Source: Streptomyces niger
GTDB taxonomy: Bacteria; Actinomycetota; Actinomycetes; Streptomycetales; Streptomycetaceae
NCBI RefSeq assembly: GCF_000718305.1
Contig: NZ_JOFQ01000020.1
Span: 1-64,000 of the forward strand
Length of the DNA stretch: 64,000 nucleotides
Direction: 5' to 3'
Shown here: positions 15,988 through 24,499 of the stretch, in pieces
How positions within the stretch are numbered: the stretch's first letter is position 1
How the letters are laid out: every line of letters begins with the position of its first letter
Translations under genes and position numbers: made by a program
Notes under the pieces: generated by a model
What the model was told of the DNA's origin: nothing
The model's input: the letters and a program-made list of their open reading frames with translations, nothing else
Databases searched by the model: none

Positions 15988-16773
15988 ATGCGCATTCTCG
16001 TCATGAACCCGAACACCACGGCCTCCATGACCGCGTCCATCCGCGCCACCGCCACCGCCGTCGCGTCACCCGACACCGAGATCATCGCCACCGAGCCGCT
16101 CTGGGGCCCGGAGTCGATCGAGGGCCACTTCGAGGGCTACCTCAGCGCAGCGGCGGTCCTGGACCGCCTCACCACCCTGGACTTCCCCTTCGACGCCCTG
16201 GTCATGGCCGGGTTCGGGGAGCCGGGCCGGGAAGGCGCCCAGGAGCTGCTGGACGTGCCCGTCCTGGACATCACCGAGAGCGCCGCCCAGATGGCGATGA
16301 TGCTCGGCCACTCCTACGGCGTCGTGACCACCCTGGACCGCGCCGTCCCGCAGATCCGCGACCGGCTGCTGACCGCCGGCCTGCTGCAGCGCTGCGCCGG
16401 CGTCCGCGGCACCGGGCTCGGCGTCCTGGAGCTGGAGGAGGACGCGGAACGGACCACCCGGATCGTCGTCGAGAGCGCCCGCGAGGTCGTGCGCGACGGC
16501 GCCGAGGTGATCTGCCTGGGTTGCGGCGGTATGGCCGGGCTCCAGGAGCGGGTCTCCGCCGAGCTGGGCGTGCCGGTGGTCGACGGCGTCGCGGCGGCCG
16601 TGAAGTTCGCCGAGGCGGTGGCCGGACTCGGGCTCGCCACCAGCGCCGTGCGGAGCTTCGCGCCGCCGCGCCCCAAGCGCATCGGCTCCTGGCCGCTCAG
16701 TACGCAGCTGTCCCTTTCGACCGCCTCGTCCCCGCGTAACGTCGATTTTTCTTCCCAGACATCAGGCATCTGA
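15988..16773 (+). CDS. Asp/Glu/hydantoin racemase-fold protein, putative allantoin racemase lacking the first catalytic Cys
   Basis: A 261-residue protein of the HyuE/HpxA group: RILVMNPNTTASMTASI, IEGHFEGYLSAAAVLDRL, VICLGCGGM, LGVPVVDGVAAAVKFAEA. Position suggests allantoin racemase. However, the first catalytic Cys, normally in an ACFGDPG-type motif, is Gly75 here (MAGFGEPGREG), while the second (Cys179 in CLGCGGM) is kept. Arylmalonate decarboxylase has this same Gly/Cys arrangement, so a decarboxylase or other one-cysteine reaction is possible. The C-terminal ~35 residues (RIGSWPLSTQLSLSTASS on) look like an extension. The stop codon lies inside a 24-bp repeat that recurs upstream of the permease. 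Confidence 0.75.
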   Translation: MRILVMNPNTTASMTASIRATATAVASPDTEIIATEPLWGPESIEGHFEGYLSAAAVLDRLTTLDFPFDALVMAGFGEPGREGAQELLDVPVLDITESAAQMAMMLGHSYGVVTTLDRAVPQIRDRLLTAGLLQRCAGVRGTGLGVLELEEDAERTTRIVVESAREVVRDGAEVICLGCGGMAGLQERVSAELGVPVVDGVAAAVKFAEAVAGLGLATSAVRSFAPPRPKRIGSWPLSTQLSLSTASSPRNVDFSSQTSGI

Positions 16774-16815
16774 CATCTGAGGTCTATCTCTAGACATCAG
16801 GCATCTGACGTCTGA
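16757..16815. repeat. two 24-bp direct repeats upstream of the allantoin permease
   Basis: Copies at 16757-16780 and 16792-16815 start AGACATCAGGCATCTGAC and differ at one position; the period is 35 bp. Each contains TCAG-GCAT-CTGA, a small inverted repeat. The first overlaps the stop of the racemase-fold gene. The layout suggests tandem binding sites for a regulator of the permease. Confidence 0.75.
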
Positions 16816-16885
16816 ACATCTGGAACCACGCCCCGCACGGCACCCGACAGCAGTGAGTTCCGTTCCCATCCGCCGGGAGGATCAC

Positions 16886-18418
16886 GTGGCAACACCTGCA
16901 CCACCACCCCTGAAGCCGGACCCGCGCCTCTTCAACGAGGACCTGGCCCCGGCGCCGGAACGCAAATGGGGCACGTACAGCGTCTTCGCGCTGTGGATGT
17001 CCGACACCCACGCGATCAGCAACTACGCCTTCGCCGCCAGCCTCTTCGTCCTGGGCCTGCCGGCCTGGGAGGTGTTCCTCGCCCTGCTGGCCGGCATCAC
17101 GCTCGTGTACTGGCTGATGAACCGGATGGGGCACGCGGGCCACCGCACCGGTGTCACGTACCCCGTGCTCGCCCGCGCCAGCTGGGGCGTGTACGGCGCG
17201 AACATCCCCGCGCTGCTGCGTGCCGTGATGGCGGTCGCCTGGTACGGCATCCAGACCTGGCTGGCCTCGACCGCGGTGGTGCTGCTCGCCATCCAGATCG
17301 CGCCGGGTCTGGACGCCTACCACCACAACTCGTTCCTGGGCCTGTCCACCCTGGGCTGGGTCTCCTTCATGTTCATGTGGGGGCTGCAGGCGCTGCTGCT
17401 GACCCGCGGCATGGAGTTCATCCGCAAGGTCCAGGACTTCGCGACCGGCCCCGTCGTCTGGCTCGTCGTCCTCGCGCTCGCCGTCTACCTGGTGGTGAAG
17501 GCGGGCGGCGACATCTCGCTCACCCGCAGCCTGACCGGCCTGAGCGGTGCCGAGCAGGCGCACCAGAGCCTGATCGCGGTCAGCCTCACGGTCGCCACCT
17601 TCCTCACGCTCGTCCTCAATTACGCCGACTTCGCGCGGTTCACGCCCGACCACCGCTCCTACCGGCGCGGCAACCTCATCGGCCTGCCGGTGAACTTCAC
17701 CGCCTTCGCGGTCGTCGCGGTCCTCGTCACGGCGGGCACGATCTCGGTGTTCGGCGAGGCGATCTACGATCCGGTGAAGGTGATCCAGAAGATCGACAAC
17801 CCCGTGGTGACGGTGGTCGGCGCGCTCTCCTTCATCGTGGCCACGATCGGCATCAACGTCGTCGCCAACTTCGTCTCGCCCGCGTACGACTTCGCCAACC
17901 TCGCGCCGAAGTACCTGAACTTCAAGCGCGGCGGGCTGATCACGGCGGTCCTCGCGGTCGTCGTGCTGCCGTGGAAGCTGTACTCCTCGGCGCTGGTGAT
18001 CCAGTACTTCCTGGGCGGCCTCGGCGCGTTCCTCGGGCCGCTGGTGGCGATCCTGCTGGTGGACTACTACTTCATCCGCCGCGGGCGGATCGACGTGGAC
18101 GCGCTGTTCGCGGCCGACGCGGCGGGCGCATACCACTACCGCAAGGGCTACAACCCCAAGGCCGTCCTGGCCTTCGTGCCGTCCGCCTCGGTCGCCGCGG
18201 TGATCGCCCTGGTGCCCGCCTTCCACGCCGTCGCCCCGTTCTCCTGGATCTTCGGCATGGGGGTGGCCGGCGGGCTGTACCACGCGGTGTCCCGGCGCGG
18301 CCGGGTGGCCGGCGGCGCGATCCCGGACGAGATCATCCCCTCGCAGGTCAGGGAGGTGCCCGCGGACCCCGCGCCGGCGGTGGACGAGGTGCGGGTGACG
18401 GCCGCCGAGGGCTCCTGA
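16886..18418 (+). CDS. NCS1-family allantoin/hydantoin permease
   Basis: A 510-residue NCS1 transporter with about 12 hydrophobic helices. It has the family motifs LFNEDLAP, WGTYSVFALWMSDTHAISNY, MGHAGHRTGVTYPVLARASWGVYGANIPA, AVAWYGIQTWLAS, LNYADFARF and NFVSPAYDFANLAPKYLNF. The best family match by motif is the PucI-type allantoin permease. GTG 16886 is favoured because GGGAGG lies 6-7 nt upstream; an earlier ATG at 16853 has no such site. It is followed by allantoinase behind its own operator. Confidence 0.92.
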   Translation: MATPAPPPLKPDPRLFNEDLAPAPERKWGTYSVFALWMSDTHAISNYAFAASLFVLGLPAWEVFLALLAGITLVYWLMNRMGHAGHRTGVTYPVLARASWGVYGANIPALLRAVMAVAWYGIQTWLASTAVVLLAIQIAPGLDAYHHNSFLGLSTLGWVSFMFMWGLQALLLTRGMEFIRKVQDFATGPVVWLVVLALAVYLVVKAGGDISLTRSLTGLSGAEQAHQSLIAVSLTVATFLTLVLNYADFARFTPDHRSYRRGNLIGLPVNFTAFAVVAVLVTAGTISVFGEAIYDPVKVIQKIDNPVVTVVGALSFIVATIGINVVANFVSPAYDFANLAPKYLNFKRGGLITAVLAVVVLPWKLYSSALVIQYFLGGLGAFLGPLVAILLVDYYFIRRGRIDVDALFAADAAGAYHYRKGYNPKAVLAFVPSASVAAVIALVPAFHAVAPFSWIFGMGVAGGLYHAVSRRGRVAGGAIPDEIIPSQVREVPADPAPAVDEVRVTAAEGS

Positions 18419-18465
18419 GGGGCTCCTGAGGGGTCTTGACGGGCCGCCGCTCGGCGGGAAAACTC

Positions 18466-18506
18466 TTCAACAGAACGTTGAATTCCGCACTGCGGAAAAT
18501 TCATGA
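18466..18506 (+). promoter_or_regulatory. allB promoter with composite operator
   Basis: TTCAAC-AGAAC-GTTGAA (18466-18482) is a perfect inverted repeat directly followed by the perfect palindrome TTCCGCACTGCGGAA (18483-18497). The -35 is TTGAAT (18478-18483); the palindrome fills the 17-bp spacer, and TCATGA is a weak -10 (18501-18506). A further repeat, ACTGCGG-N7-CCGCAGT, follows at 18506-18526. Same design as aceB. Confidence 0.72.
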
Positions 18507-18554
18507 CTGCGGTGCCGATCCGCAGTGGGCAACACCTACCGGAAAGGGGACCGG

Positions 18555-19889
18555 GTGTCCGACGCACAGCTGGTGCTGCGCTCCACGCGAGTCATCACAC
18601 CTGAGGGGACGCGGGCCGCGTCCGTCACCGTCAAGGACGGCCGTATCGCTGCCGTGCTGCCGCACGACGCCGAGCCCTCCGCCGGGGCGCGGGTCGAGGA
18701 CTTCGGTGACGACGTCCTCCTCCCCGGGCTCGTCGACACCCACGTCCACGTCAACGACCCGGGGCGTACGGAGTGGGAAGGCTTCTGGACCGCCACCCGC
18801 GCGGCCGCGGCCGGCGGCATCACCACCCTCGTGGACATGCCGCTCAACAGTCTCCCGCCGACCACCACGACCGAGAACCTCGACACCAAGCGCGAGGTCG
18901 CCCGGTCCAAGGCGCACATCGACGTCGGATTCTGGGGCGGCGCCATTCCGGGCAACGTCAAGGACCTGCGGCCGCTGTACGACGCCGGCGTCTTCGGCTT
19001 CAAGTGCTTCCTCTCGCCCTCCGGCGTGGACGAGTTCCCGCAGCTGGACCAGGAGCAGTTGGCCGCCGCGATGGGGGAGATCGCCGGCTTCGACGGGCTG
19101 CTCATCGTGCACGCGGAGGACCCGGGCCACCTGAGGAGCGCGCCGCCCGTCAGCGGCCCCAAGTACGCCGACTTCCTCGCCTCCCGCCCCCGCGTCTCCG
19201 AAAACGAGGCGATCGCCGGCCTGATCGCGCTCGCCAAGCGCCTGGACGCGCGCGTCCACGTCCTGCACCTCTCCTCCTCCGACGCGCTGCCGCTGATCGC
19301 GGCCGCCAAGGCGGAGGGCGTCAAGGTCACGGTCGAGACCTGCCCGCACTTCCTCACCCTGACCGCCGAGGAGATCCCGGACGGCGCCACGGAGTTCAAG
19401 TGCTGCCCGCCGATCCGTGAGTCCGCGAACCAGGACGCGCTGTGGCAGGGCCTGGCCGACGGCACGATCGACTGCATCGTCTCCGACCACTCGCCGTCCA
19501 CCACCGACCTGAAGACCCCGGACTTCGGCAACGCCTGGGGCGGCATCTCCTCCCTCCAGCTCGGCCTGCCCGCGATCTGGACCGCGGCGCGCGCCCGCGG
19601 CCACTCCCTGGAGGACGTGGTCCGCTGGATGTCGGCGGCGCCTGCCGCGCTGGTCGGCCTGGACCGCAAGGGCGCCATCGCGCCGGGCCGCGACGCCGAC
19701 TTCGCGGTGCTGGACCCGGAGGCGACCTTCACGGTCGACCCGGAGCACCTCCAGCACCGCAACAAGATCACCGCCTACGCCGGCAAGACCCTGCACGGCG
19801 TGGTCCGCTCCACCTGGCTCCGCGGCCACCGGATCAACGACGCCGGCGACCTGACCGAGCCGACGGGCGAGCTCCTCGTACGCGACTGA
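18555..19889 (+). CDS. allB: allantoinase
   Basis: A 444-residue cyclic amidohydrolase that opens (S)-allantoin to allantoate. Visible metal-site motifs: [20 protein letters not shown] (HxH), [11 protein letters not shown] (carboxylated Lys), [15 protein letters not shown] and [15 protein letters not shown]. The [11 protein letters not shown] motif separates allantoinases from dihydropyrimidinases and dihydroorotases. Start GTG 18555 has AAAGGGGA about 6 nt upstream; an earlier ATG would add 10 unconserved residues. Its promoter has the strongest copy of the composite operator. An allantoicase is expected elsewhere; none is in the window. Confidence 0.96.
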   Translation: MSDAQLVLRSTRVITPEGTRAASVTVKDGRIAAVLPHDAEPSAGARVEDFGDDVLLPGLVDTHVHVNDPGRTEWEGFWTATRAAAAGGITTLVDMPLNSLPPTTTTENLDTKREVARSKAHIDVGFWGGAIPGNVKDLRPLYDAGVFGFKCFLSPSGVDEFPQLDQEQLAAAMGEIAGFDGLLIVHAEDPGHLRSAPPVSGPKYADFLASRPRVSENEAIAGLIALAKRLDARVHVLHLSSSDALPLIAAAKAEGVKVTVETCPHFLTLTAEEIPDGATEFKCCPPIRESANQDALWQGLADGTIDCIVSDHSPSTTDLKTPDFGNAWGGISSLQLGLPAIWTAARARGHSLEDVVRWMSAAPAALVGLDRKGAIAPGRDADFAVLDPEATFTVDPEHLQHRNKITAYAGKTLHGVVRSTWLRGHRINDAGDLTEPTGELLVRD

Positions 19890-19911
19890 GCGGCACGGCT
19901 CGTACGAGCAC

Positions 19912-19941
19912 CGGCGGGCGGTCCTCAGGGGCCGCCCGCCG
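19912..19941. terminator. hairpin between convergent allB and the MarR gene
   Basis: Arms CGGCGGGCGG and CCGCCCGCCG with a 10-nt loop. No T run; the intergenic position between convergent genes supports a terminator role. Confidence 0.6.
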
Positions 19942-19948
19942 CGCCGTG

Positions 19949-20440
19949 TCACCACACGGGGCGCAGCGGCGGAGGTGTGTCGCCCGCCATGGCCCGGACG
20001 AGCTGGGTCAGTTCGGTACGCAGGGTGGCCAGGTCGCCGGTGCCGGTGCGGCGCGCCAGCTCCGCCTCCAGGTCGTGGAGGGTGCGGCCGGCCACGGCCA
20101 GGTGCGCGTGCGCGGCGTCGGTGAGGACGACCAGCTTGCGCCGCCCGCCCTCCGGGTGCGGCTCCCGGCGTACGTAGCCGCGCTGTTCCAGGTCGTCGAC
20201 GAGCTGGCCGGCGGCCTGCTTGGTCACCCCGAGCCGCTGGGCGAGCTCCGTCCCGGTGGCGCCCTCGCTCCGCAGGATCTGGAAGACCATGCCGTGCACG
20301 GGCCGTAGGTCCGCCTGGCCGGCCTCGGCCAGCCGCTCGGTGAACTCGGCGAGCAGCAACTGGAAGGCCATGCCGAGCAGGAAGGTCAGTTCGGCTTCGG
20401 GAAGCCGGTCGTCGGTGTGCACGTCCTTATCGTGACACAT
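19949..20440 (-). CDS. MarR-family regulator
   Basis: A 163-residue MarR protein: LRPVHGMVFQILRSEGATGTELAQRLGVTKQAAGQLVDDLEQRGYVRREPHPEGGRRKLVVLT is the wHTH with wing, at about residues 45-110. It is divergent from a cupin gene across a perfect inverted repeat (20441-20487) that is almost certainly its operator. Start ATG 20440 lies directly at the edge of the repeat; an earlier in-frame ATG at 20449 falls inside it. The ligand is unknown; MarR proteins that control a small divergent enzyme often respond to phenolic or oxidised compounds. Confidence 0.85.
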   Translation of the reverse strand: MCHDKDVHTDDRLPEAELTFLLGMAFQLLLAEFTERLAEAGQADLRPVHGMVFQILRSEGATGTELAQRLGVTKQAAGQLVDDLEQRGYVRREPHPEGGRRKLVVLTDAAHAHLAVAGRTLHDLEAELARRTGTGDLATLRTELTQLVRAMAGDTPPPLRPVW

Positions 20441-20487
20441 GCGAGTCAAGCTGCTTTACTCAGTGCGAGTAAAGCAGCTTGACTCGC
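20441..20487. promoter_or_regulatory. MarR operator: perfect 21-bp inverted repeat
   Basis: Arms at 20441-20461 and 20467-20487 are exact reverse complements, separated by AGTGC. Each arm itself contains a near-perfect 15-bp palindrome (GTCAAGCTGCTTTAC and its mirror), centred 24 bp apart. Two MarR dimers could bind side by side and shut off both divergent genes. Confidence 0.85.
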
Positions 20488-20545
20488 TGTGTGGTCGCCG
20501 TTGACTCGTCGTGCGGTCGCTGCGGGAACGTCCGAGGGAGAAGCC

Positions 20546-20920
20546 ATGCAGGTCGTCACGCCGTCACCGGACCACGTCACCACCACCCCCAACGCCGTCA
20601 TGACCGGCCTCGCCGCGCCCAGCCGGGGCAGCACCGAACTGAGCACGTGGCAGGTCCGGATGGCGCCCGGCAGCAGCGGACCGGAGCACATCGTCGACCG
20701 CGAGCAGGTGTGGACCGTGACGGCCGGCGCGCTGGAAGTCACCGCCGGGGGCCGGACCGAGACGCTGGGCGCGGGGGACACCCTGATCCTCCCGGCGGGC
20801 GTCCTCCGCCAAGTGCGCACCGCGGCGGAAGCGGTGGAGGCGCTGGTCGCCATGCGCAGCGACGGGCAGGTGTCCGTGCCGGGTGGCGCGGAGGCACGGC
20901 CGCTGCCCTGGGCGCAGTGA
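20546..20920 (+). CDS. small cupin-domain protein
   Basis: A 124-residue single-cupin protein. STWQVRMAPGSSGPEHIVDREQVWTVTAGALEVTAGG and LGAGDTLILPAGVLRQV are the two cupin motifs; the usual metal His residues are only partly present (PEHIVDREQV), so metal binding is uncertain. Start ATG 20546 follows GAGGGAG. It is divergent from the MarR gene and probably its main target. It could be a small dioxygenase, isomerase or binding protein; the substrate is not evident. Confidence 0.8.
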   Translation: MQVVTPSPDHVTTTPNAVMTGLAAPSRGSTELSTWQVRMAPGSSGPEHIVDREQVWTVTAGALEVTAGGRTETLGAGDTLILPAGVLRQVRTAAEAVEALVAMRSDGQVSVPGGAEARPLPWAQ

Positions 20921-20944
20921 CCGGCGCGCCGGACCGGGGCGCGC

Positions 20945-21604
20945 TCACCTCTCCTCCAGCGACCCCCAGAACATCAGCTCGTAAGCCTGCAGCAGGCGGC
21001 CGTACCGGAGGGCCATGGGCTCGTTGAGGGTCTCGGAGTCCAGGGCGTGCTGGAGGGCGGCCCGGGTGCGGTCGGCCAGTTCGGGGGCGGGGGTGGCGAA
21101 GAAGTCGAAGAACGCGCAGGCCTCGTCGGTGAAGCCGTAGCGGTGGCGCATGGCCTGGCCGACGGCGCGGCAGTAGCCGCCCCAGGCGGCGAAGTTGGCG
21201 GCGAAGGCCAGTACGGCGTCGGCCGGTTCGGCGCCGAGGGCGAGCCAGGCCGCGTACGCCGGGTACGCCTGGCAGCCGGGGCGCGGCTCGTACCCGGTGA
21301 TGTCCCGCTCCGTCAGGCCGCAGGCGGCGGCGAGCGTGCCGACGTGCTCCAGCGCGACGCGCTCGCCGTCGGCCAGGAACGTGAAGAACGCGGCGACCGG
21401 CGGCTCGGCGGCGGCCCGCCCGGCGAGATGCCGGAAGCTGCGCCGGTCCGAGGCGATGACGTGGTGCTGTTCCAGGGCGAGCGTGGTGAAGACCTCGCGC
21501 GGGGCCTCACCCGCGGCGATCGCCGGGACGAGGGGGTTGGCGCGGGGGTCGGGGGACAGTGCCCGTACGGCGGAGTCCAGGACGTCGGACGCGGAACGGG
21601 CCAT
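20945..21604 (-). CDS. TenA/heme-oxygenase-fold protein
   Basis: A 219-residue all-helical protein. LEQHHVIASDRRSFRHLAGRA, FFTFLADGERVALEHV, YAAWLALGAEPADAVLAFAANFAAWGGYCRAVGQAMR and FFDFFATPAPELADRTRAALQ match the TenA (thiaminase-like) layout. No catalytic Cys is obvious, so a classical thiaminase II reaction is doubtful. No thiamine genes are nearby. Start ATG 21604 has GAGGAGG about 9 nt upstream. It is convergent with the cupin gene. Confidence 0.72.
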   Translation of the reverse strand: MARSASDVLDSAVRALSPDPRANPLVPAIAAGEAPREVFTTLALEQHHVIASDRRSFRHLAGRAAAEPPVAAFFTFLADGERVALEHVGTLAAACGLTERDITGYEPRPGCQAYPAYAAWLALGAEPADAVLAFAANFAAWGGYCRAVGQAMRHRYGFTDEACAFFDFFATPAPELADRTRAALQHALDSETLNEPMALRYGRLLQAYELMFWGSLEER

Positions 21605-21931
21605 GGGCGGCCTCCTCGGGCGGCGGGCGGGGCGGCGCCCCGCGTGGCCCCTCCAGTGTGGCGCCGACGCCCGCCGGAGGGGCGGCGACACGGACCGGTT
21701 GCCTGTGCGGGTGGCGGCCGCCGGCCAGGAGGACGCCCAACTCCCCGCGCTGTGAAGGCTCGACCGACGGGGCCTTAATCGTCGCGTCACGCGGCCGTAG
21801 GAGTGGTGTCACAGTGACGGGTGAGCCTGGTGGAGTCGACGTCGTCCCCACGGCGCCGTCGGCACGCACGAACGCATCACCCGGACAAAACGGTCCTCCC
21901 CCCACGATCCGAACAGGATGGGACCACACAG

Positions 21932-22030
21932 ATGGTGAACACGCTGGAACGCCCTTCCCGCGCCGGTGCCCACCGCGCCGGCCCGCATGCGTCGCGCCGA
22001 AGAAGCCGAAGAACCGGCCACGCCGGCTGA
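21932..22030 (+). CDS. possible 32-residue peptide upstream of the glycosyltransferase
   Basis: ATG VNTLERPSRAGAHRAG and onward, Arg/His-rich, ending at TGA 22030. It lies in the 513-bp gap before the GT2 fusion gene and could be a leader or small protein; there is no good ribosome site. The rest of 21605-22117 shows no supportable gene, although such a long gap probably contains the promoter of the exopolysaccharide genes. Confidence 0.25.
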   Translation: MVNTLERPSRAGAHRAGPHASRRRSRRTGHAG

Positions 22031-22117
22031 GCAACCACCCTGCCCCGGTCCGGGCCGCCCGTGCTGCGGCCCGGCCCGGTTCTTCGCGCGCCCTCATGCA
22101 AGGAAGGAACCGCCACG

Positions 22118-24499
22118 GTGCTCATATCGCACCAGGAGAACCCCACCGACCTGCCCGCCGGACCGCCGGCCGGGCAGCTCGTCCACCCTTCGACCGAGGA
22201 TGCGGCCGGCGCCCGCCGCATCCTCGCCGTCGGCCGGCCCGGACCCCGGCTCGACCGGCTCACCCACACCCTGCGGGCCACCGGCCATGAAGTGCGGCAG
22301 GCGGCGCCCGGCCGGGTGTCCACCCAGGTCCGGCAGGCCACGCCGGACGCCGTGGTCGCCCTGAACGACGAGCACGGCGGCCTGGAGGTGATCCGCGAGG
22401 TCCGTGCGGCGCCCGCCGGCCGCGCGCTGCCGCTCGTCATGGTCACCTCGGAACCCGCCCCGGCCGAGGCCGCCGACCTGCTGCGGAACGGGGCCGACGA
22501 CTGCGTGCCCGAAGCCTCCGACCCGGTCGAACTCGCCGCCCGTATCGAGGCGAAGCTGCACCGCGTCCCCGTACCGGTCGAACAGTTACTGCTGGACCCG
22601 CGTACCGGGCTGTACTCCCGCCGGCACTTCCTGGACGAACTGGAGCGGGAGTTCCGGCGTCCGGGGGCCGGGCGGCGCACCGGCCCCGCCGGCGTCCTGG
22701 CCATGGTCGCCGTCGCCGAAACAGGCGCGCTGGAGCGCCGGTTGGGCCACCGTGTCCGCCGGGAGGCCGCCGAGCGCCTGGCCGGCGTCGCCGAGCGGCT
22801 GGGCAGCGCCTGCGACCGGCTCGGCCGGGACGAGGACGGGCACCTGCTGATGCTGCTGCCCGGCGTCGACGAGGAGACCGCCCGGCGCGCCCTGGAGAAG
22901 TTGGCGCACGCCGTCGCCGCCACCCGTTTCGTCATCGCCGACGAGAACGTCCGGCTCACCCCGGCCATCGGCCTCGTCCCGCTGGCCGACTGCACCGGGC
23001 CCGAGGAGGCCGTCGAGAAGGCGCTCGCGGCGGTCGCCGAGTCCACCAGCCACCGGGACCTGCGGCCGGTGGCGTACGCGCCCTGGATGCGCGCCACGCA
23101 CCGCCGCCGCCACCCCTTCGGCGCGGCCCTGCGCGCCCGGCTGACCTCGCTCTCCTCGCTGATCGTCCTGCCGCTGGGCGTGGGCCTGCCGTTCCTGGTC
23201 TACCGGCAGGCCTACGGCTGGGGCTGGGACGTGGGCTCGGTGATGTACTGGGTGGTGGTGGCCGGACTGCTGATCTCCGCCGCGCTGATCGTCGTGGAGT
23301 GCCTGTTCGCGCTGGACGCGCCGCGCCGCCCGGCGGAGCCCGCGCAGCCGTACCCGCCCGCCAGCGCCGTCATCGCCGCGTACCTCCCCAACGAGGCGGC
23401 GACCATCGTCGACACCGTGGAGTCCTTCCTCCGCCTGGACTACCCGAACGACTTCGAGGTGGTGCTCGCGTACAACACGCCGCACCCGCTGCCGATCGAG
23501 GACACCCTGCGCGAGATGGCGGCGCGCGACCCCCGGTTGGTGCTGCTGCCGGTCGCGGGCTCCACCTCCAAGGCGCAGAACGTCAACGCGGCCGTGACCC
23601 GGGTGCGCGGCGAGATCGTCGGCATCTTCGACGCCGACCACCACCCGGCCCGGGACGCCTTCCAGCACGCCTGGCACTGGCTCTCGCACGGCTACGACGT
23701 CGTCCAGGGCCACTGCGTGGTCCGCAACGGCGACAGCTCCTGGGTGGCGAAGCTGGTCGCCGTGGAGTTCGAGGCGATCTACGCGGTGAGCCACCCCGGC
23801 CGCACCCGGCTGTACGGCTTCGGTGTGTTCGGCGGCTCCAACGGCTTCTGGCGCACCGACCTGCTCGCCCGCACCCGCATGCACGGCTCGATGCTCACCG
23901 AGGACATCGACTCCACGATGCGCGCGCTGGGCGAGGGCGCCCGCTTCACCGTCGACCGCACCCTGATCTCCCGCGAGCTCGCGCCGACCCTGCTCAAGCC
24001 GCTGTGGAACCAGCGCTCGCGCTGGGCGCAGGGCTGGCTCCAGGTCTCCCTCAAGCACCTGTGGCGCGGCCTGCGTTCGCCGCGGTTCACGCCCCGTCAG
24101 AAGGCGGGCCTGCTGGTCCTGCTGGGCTGGCGCGAGGTGCAGCCCTGGCTGACGCTCCAGATGTGGCCCATCCTGCTGTACTCAATGTGGAAGGCCGGCG
24201 GCCCGGCCGGCCTGGACTGGACCGTGCCGGTGTGCCTGCTGGCGATGGTGCTCACGCTCTCGGCGGGCCTGGTGCAGGCGGCGTTCGCGCGGCGGCTCGC
24301 CGTACCCGAACTGCGCCGCCGCCGCGGCTGGTTCTGGAGCTACGCGGTCCTCTCGACGTTCTTCTACACGCACTTCAAGAACACCCTCGCGCGTCAGGCC
24401 TGCATGAAGGAGGCGCTGGGGGACCGGCGCTGGCGGGTCACCCCGCGCGCGGCGGCGACGGCCGCCGCACCGGCCGCGGTGGCGGGTGAGCGCCCGTGA
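22118..24499 (+). CDS. degenerate REC-GGDEF domain fused to a membrane GT2 glycosyltransferase
   Basis: A 793-residue fusion. Residues ~33-145 have a receiver fold (RRILAVGRPGPRLDRLTHTL, LPLVMVTSEPAPAEAADLLRNGADD), but the phospho-acceptor Asp position reads Leu (PDAVVALND). Residues ~155-315 resemble GGDEF (LDPRTGLYSRRHFLDELE) with the signature degraded to GRDEDG, so it is probably inactive. Two membrane helices (~341-396) precede a processive GT2 domain: DAD (~504), TEDID (~592) and QRSRW (~631), then three more helices. It likely polymerises and exports a polysaccharide, with the N-terminus as a sensor, perhaps for c-di-GMP. GTG 22118 has AGGAAGGA upstream. A TTA codon at 22586 implies bldA dependence. 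Confidence 0.85.
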   Translation: MLISHQENPTDLPAGPPAGQLVHPSTEDAAGARRILAVGRPGPRLDRLTHTLRATGHEVRQAAPGRVSTQVRQATPDAVVALNDEHGGLEVIREVRAAPAGRALPLVMVTSEPAPAEAADLLRNGADDCVPEASDPVELAARIEAKLHRVPVPVEQLLLDPRTGLYSRRHFLDELEREFRRPGAGRRTGPAGVLAMVAVAETGALERRLGHRVRREAAERLAGVAERLGSACDRLGRDEDGHLLMLLPGVDEETARRALEKLAHAVAATRFVIADENVRLTPAIGLVPLADCTGPEEAVEKALAAVAESTSHRDLRPVAYAPWMRATHRRRHPFGAALRARLTSLSSLIVLPLGVGLPFLVYRQAYGWGWDVGSVMYWVVVAGLLISAALIVVECLFALDAPRRPAEPAQPYPPASAVIAAYLPNEAATIVDTVESFLRLDYPNDFEVVLAYNTPHPLPIEDTLREMAARDPRLVLLPVAGSTSKAQNVNAAVTRVRGEIVGIFDADHHPARDAFQHAWHWLSHGYDVVQGHCVVRNGDSSWVAKLVAVEFEAIYAVSHPGRTRLYGFGVFGGSNGFWRTDLLARTRMHGSMLTEDIDSTMRALGEGARFTVDRTLISRELAPTLLKPLWNQRSRWAQGWLQVSLKHLWRGLRSPRFTPRQKAGLLVLLGWREVQPWLTLQMWPILLYSMWKAGGPAGLDWTVPVCLLAMVLTLSAGLVQAAFARRLAVPELRRRRGWFWSYAVLSTFFYTHFKNTLARQACMKEALGDRRWRVTPRAAATAAAPAAVAGERP

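Noticed and set aside
16757..16815. CRISPR-like repeat-spacer unit
   Set aside because: Only two copies, an 11-bp spacer, and no cas genes in the window.
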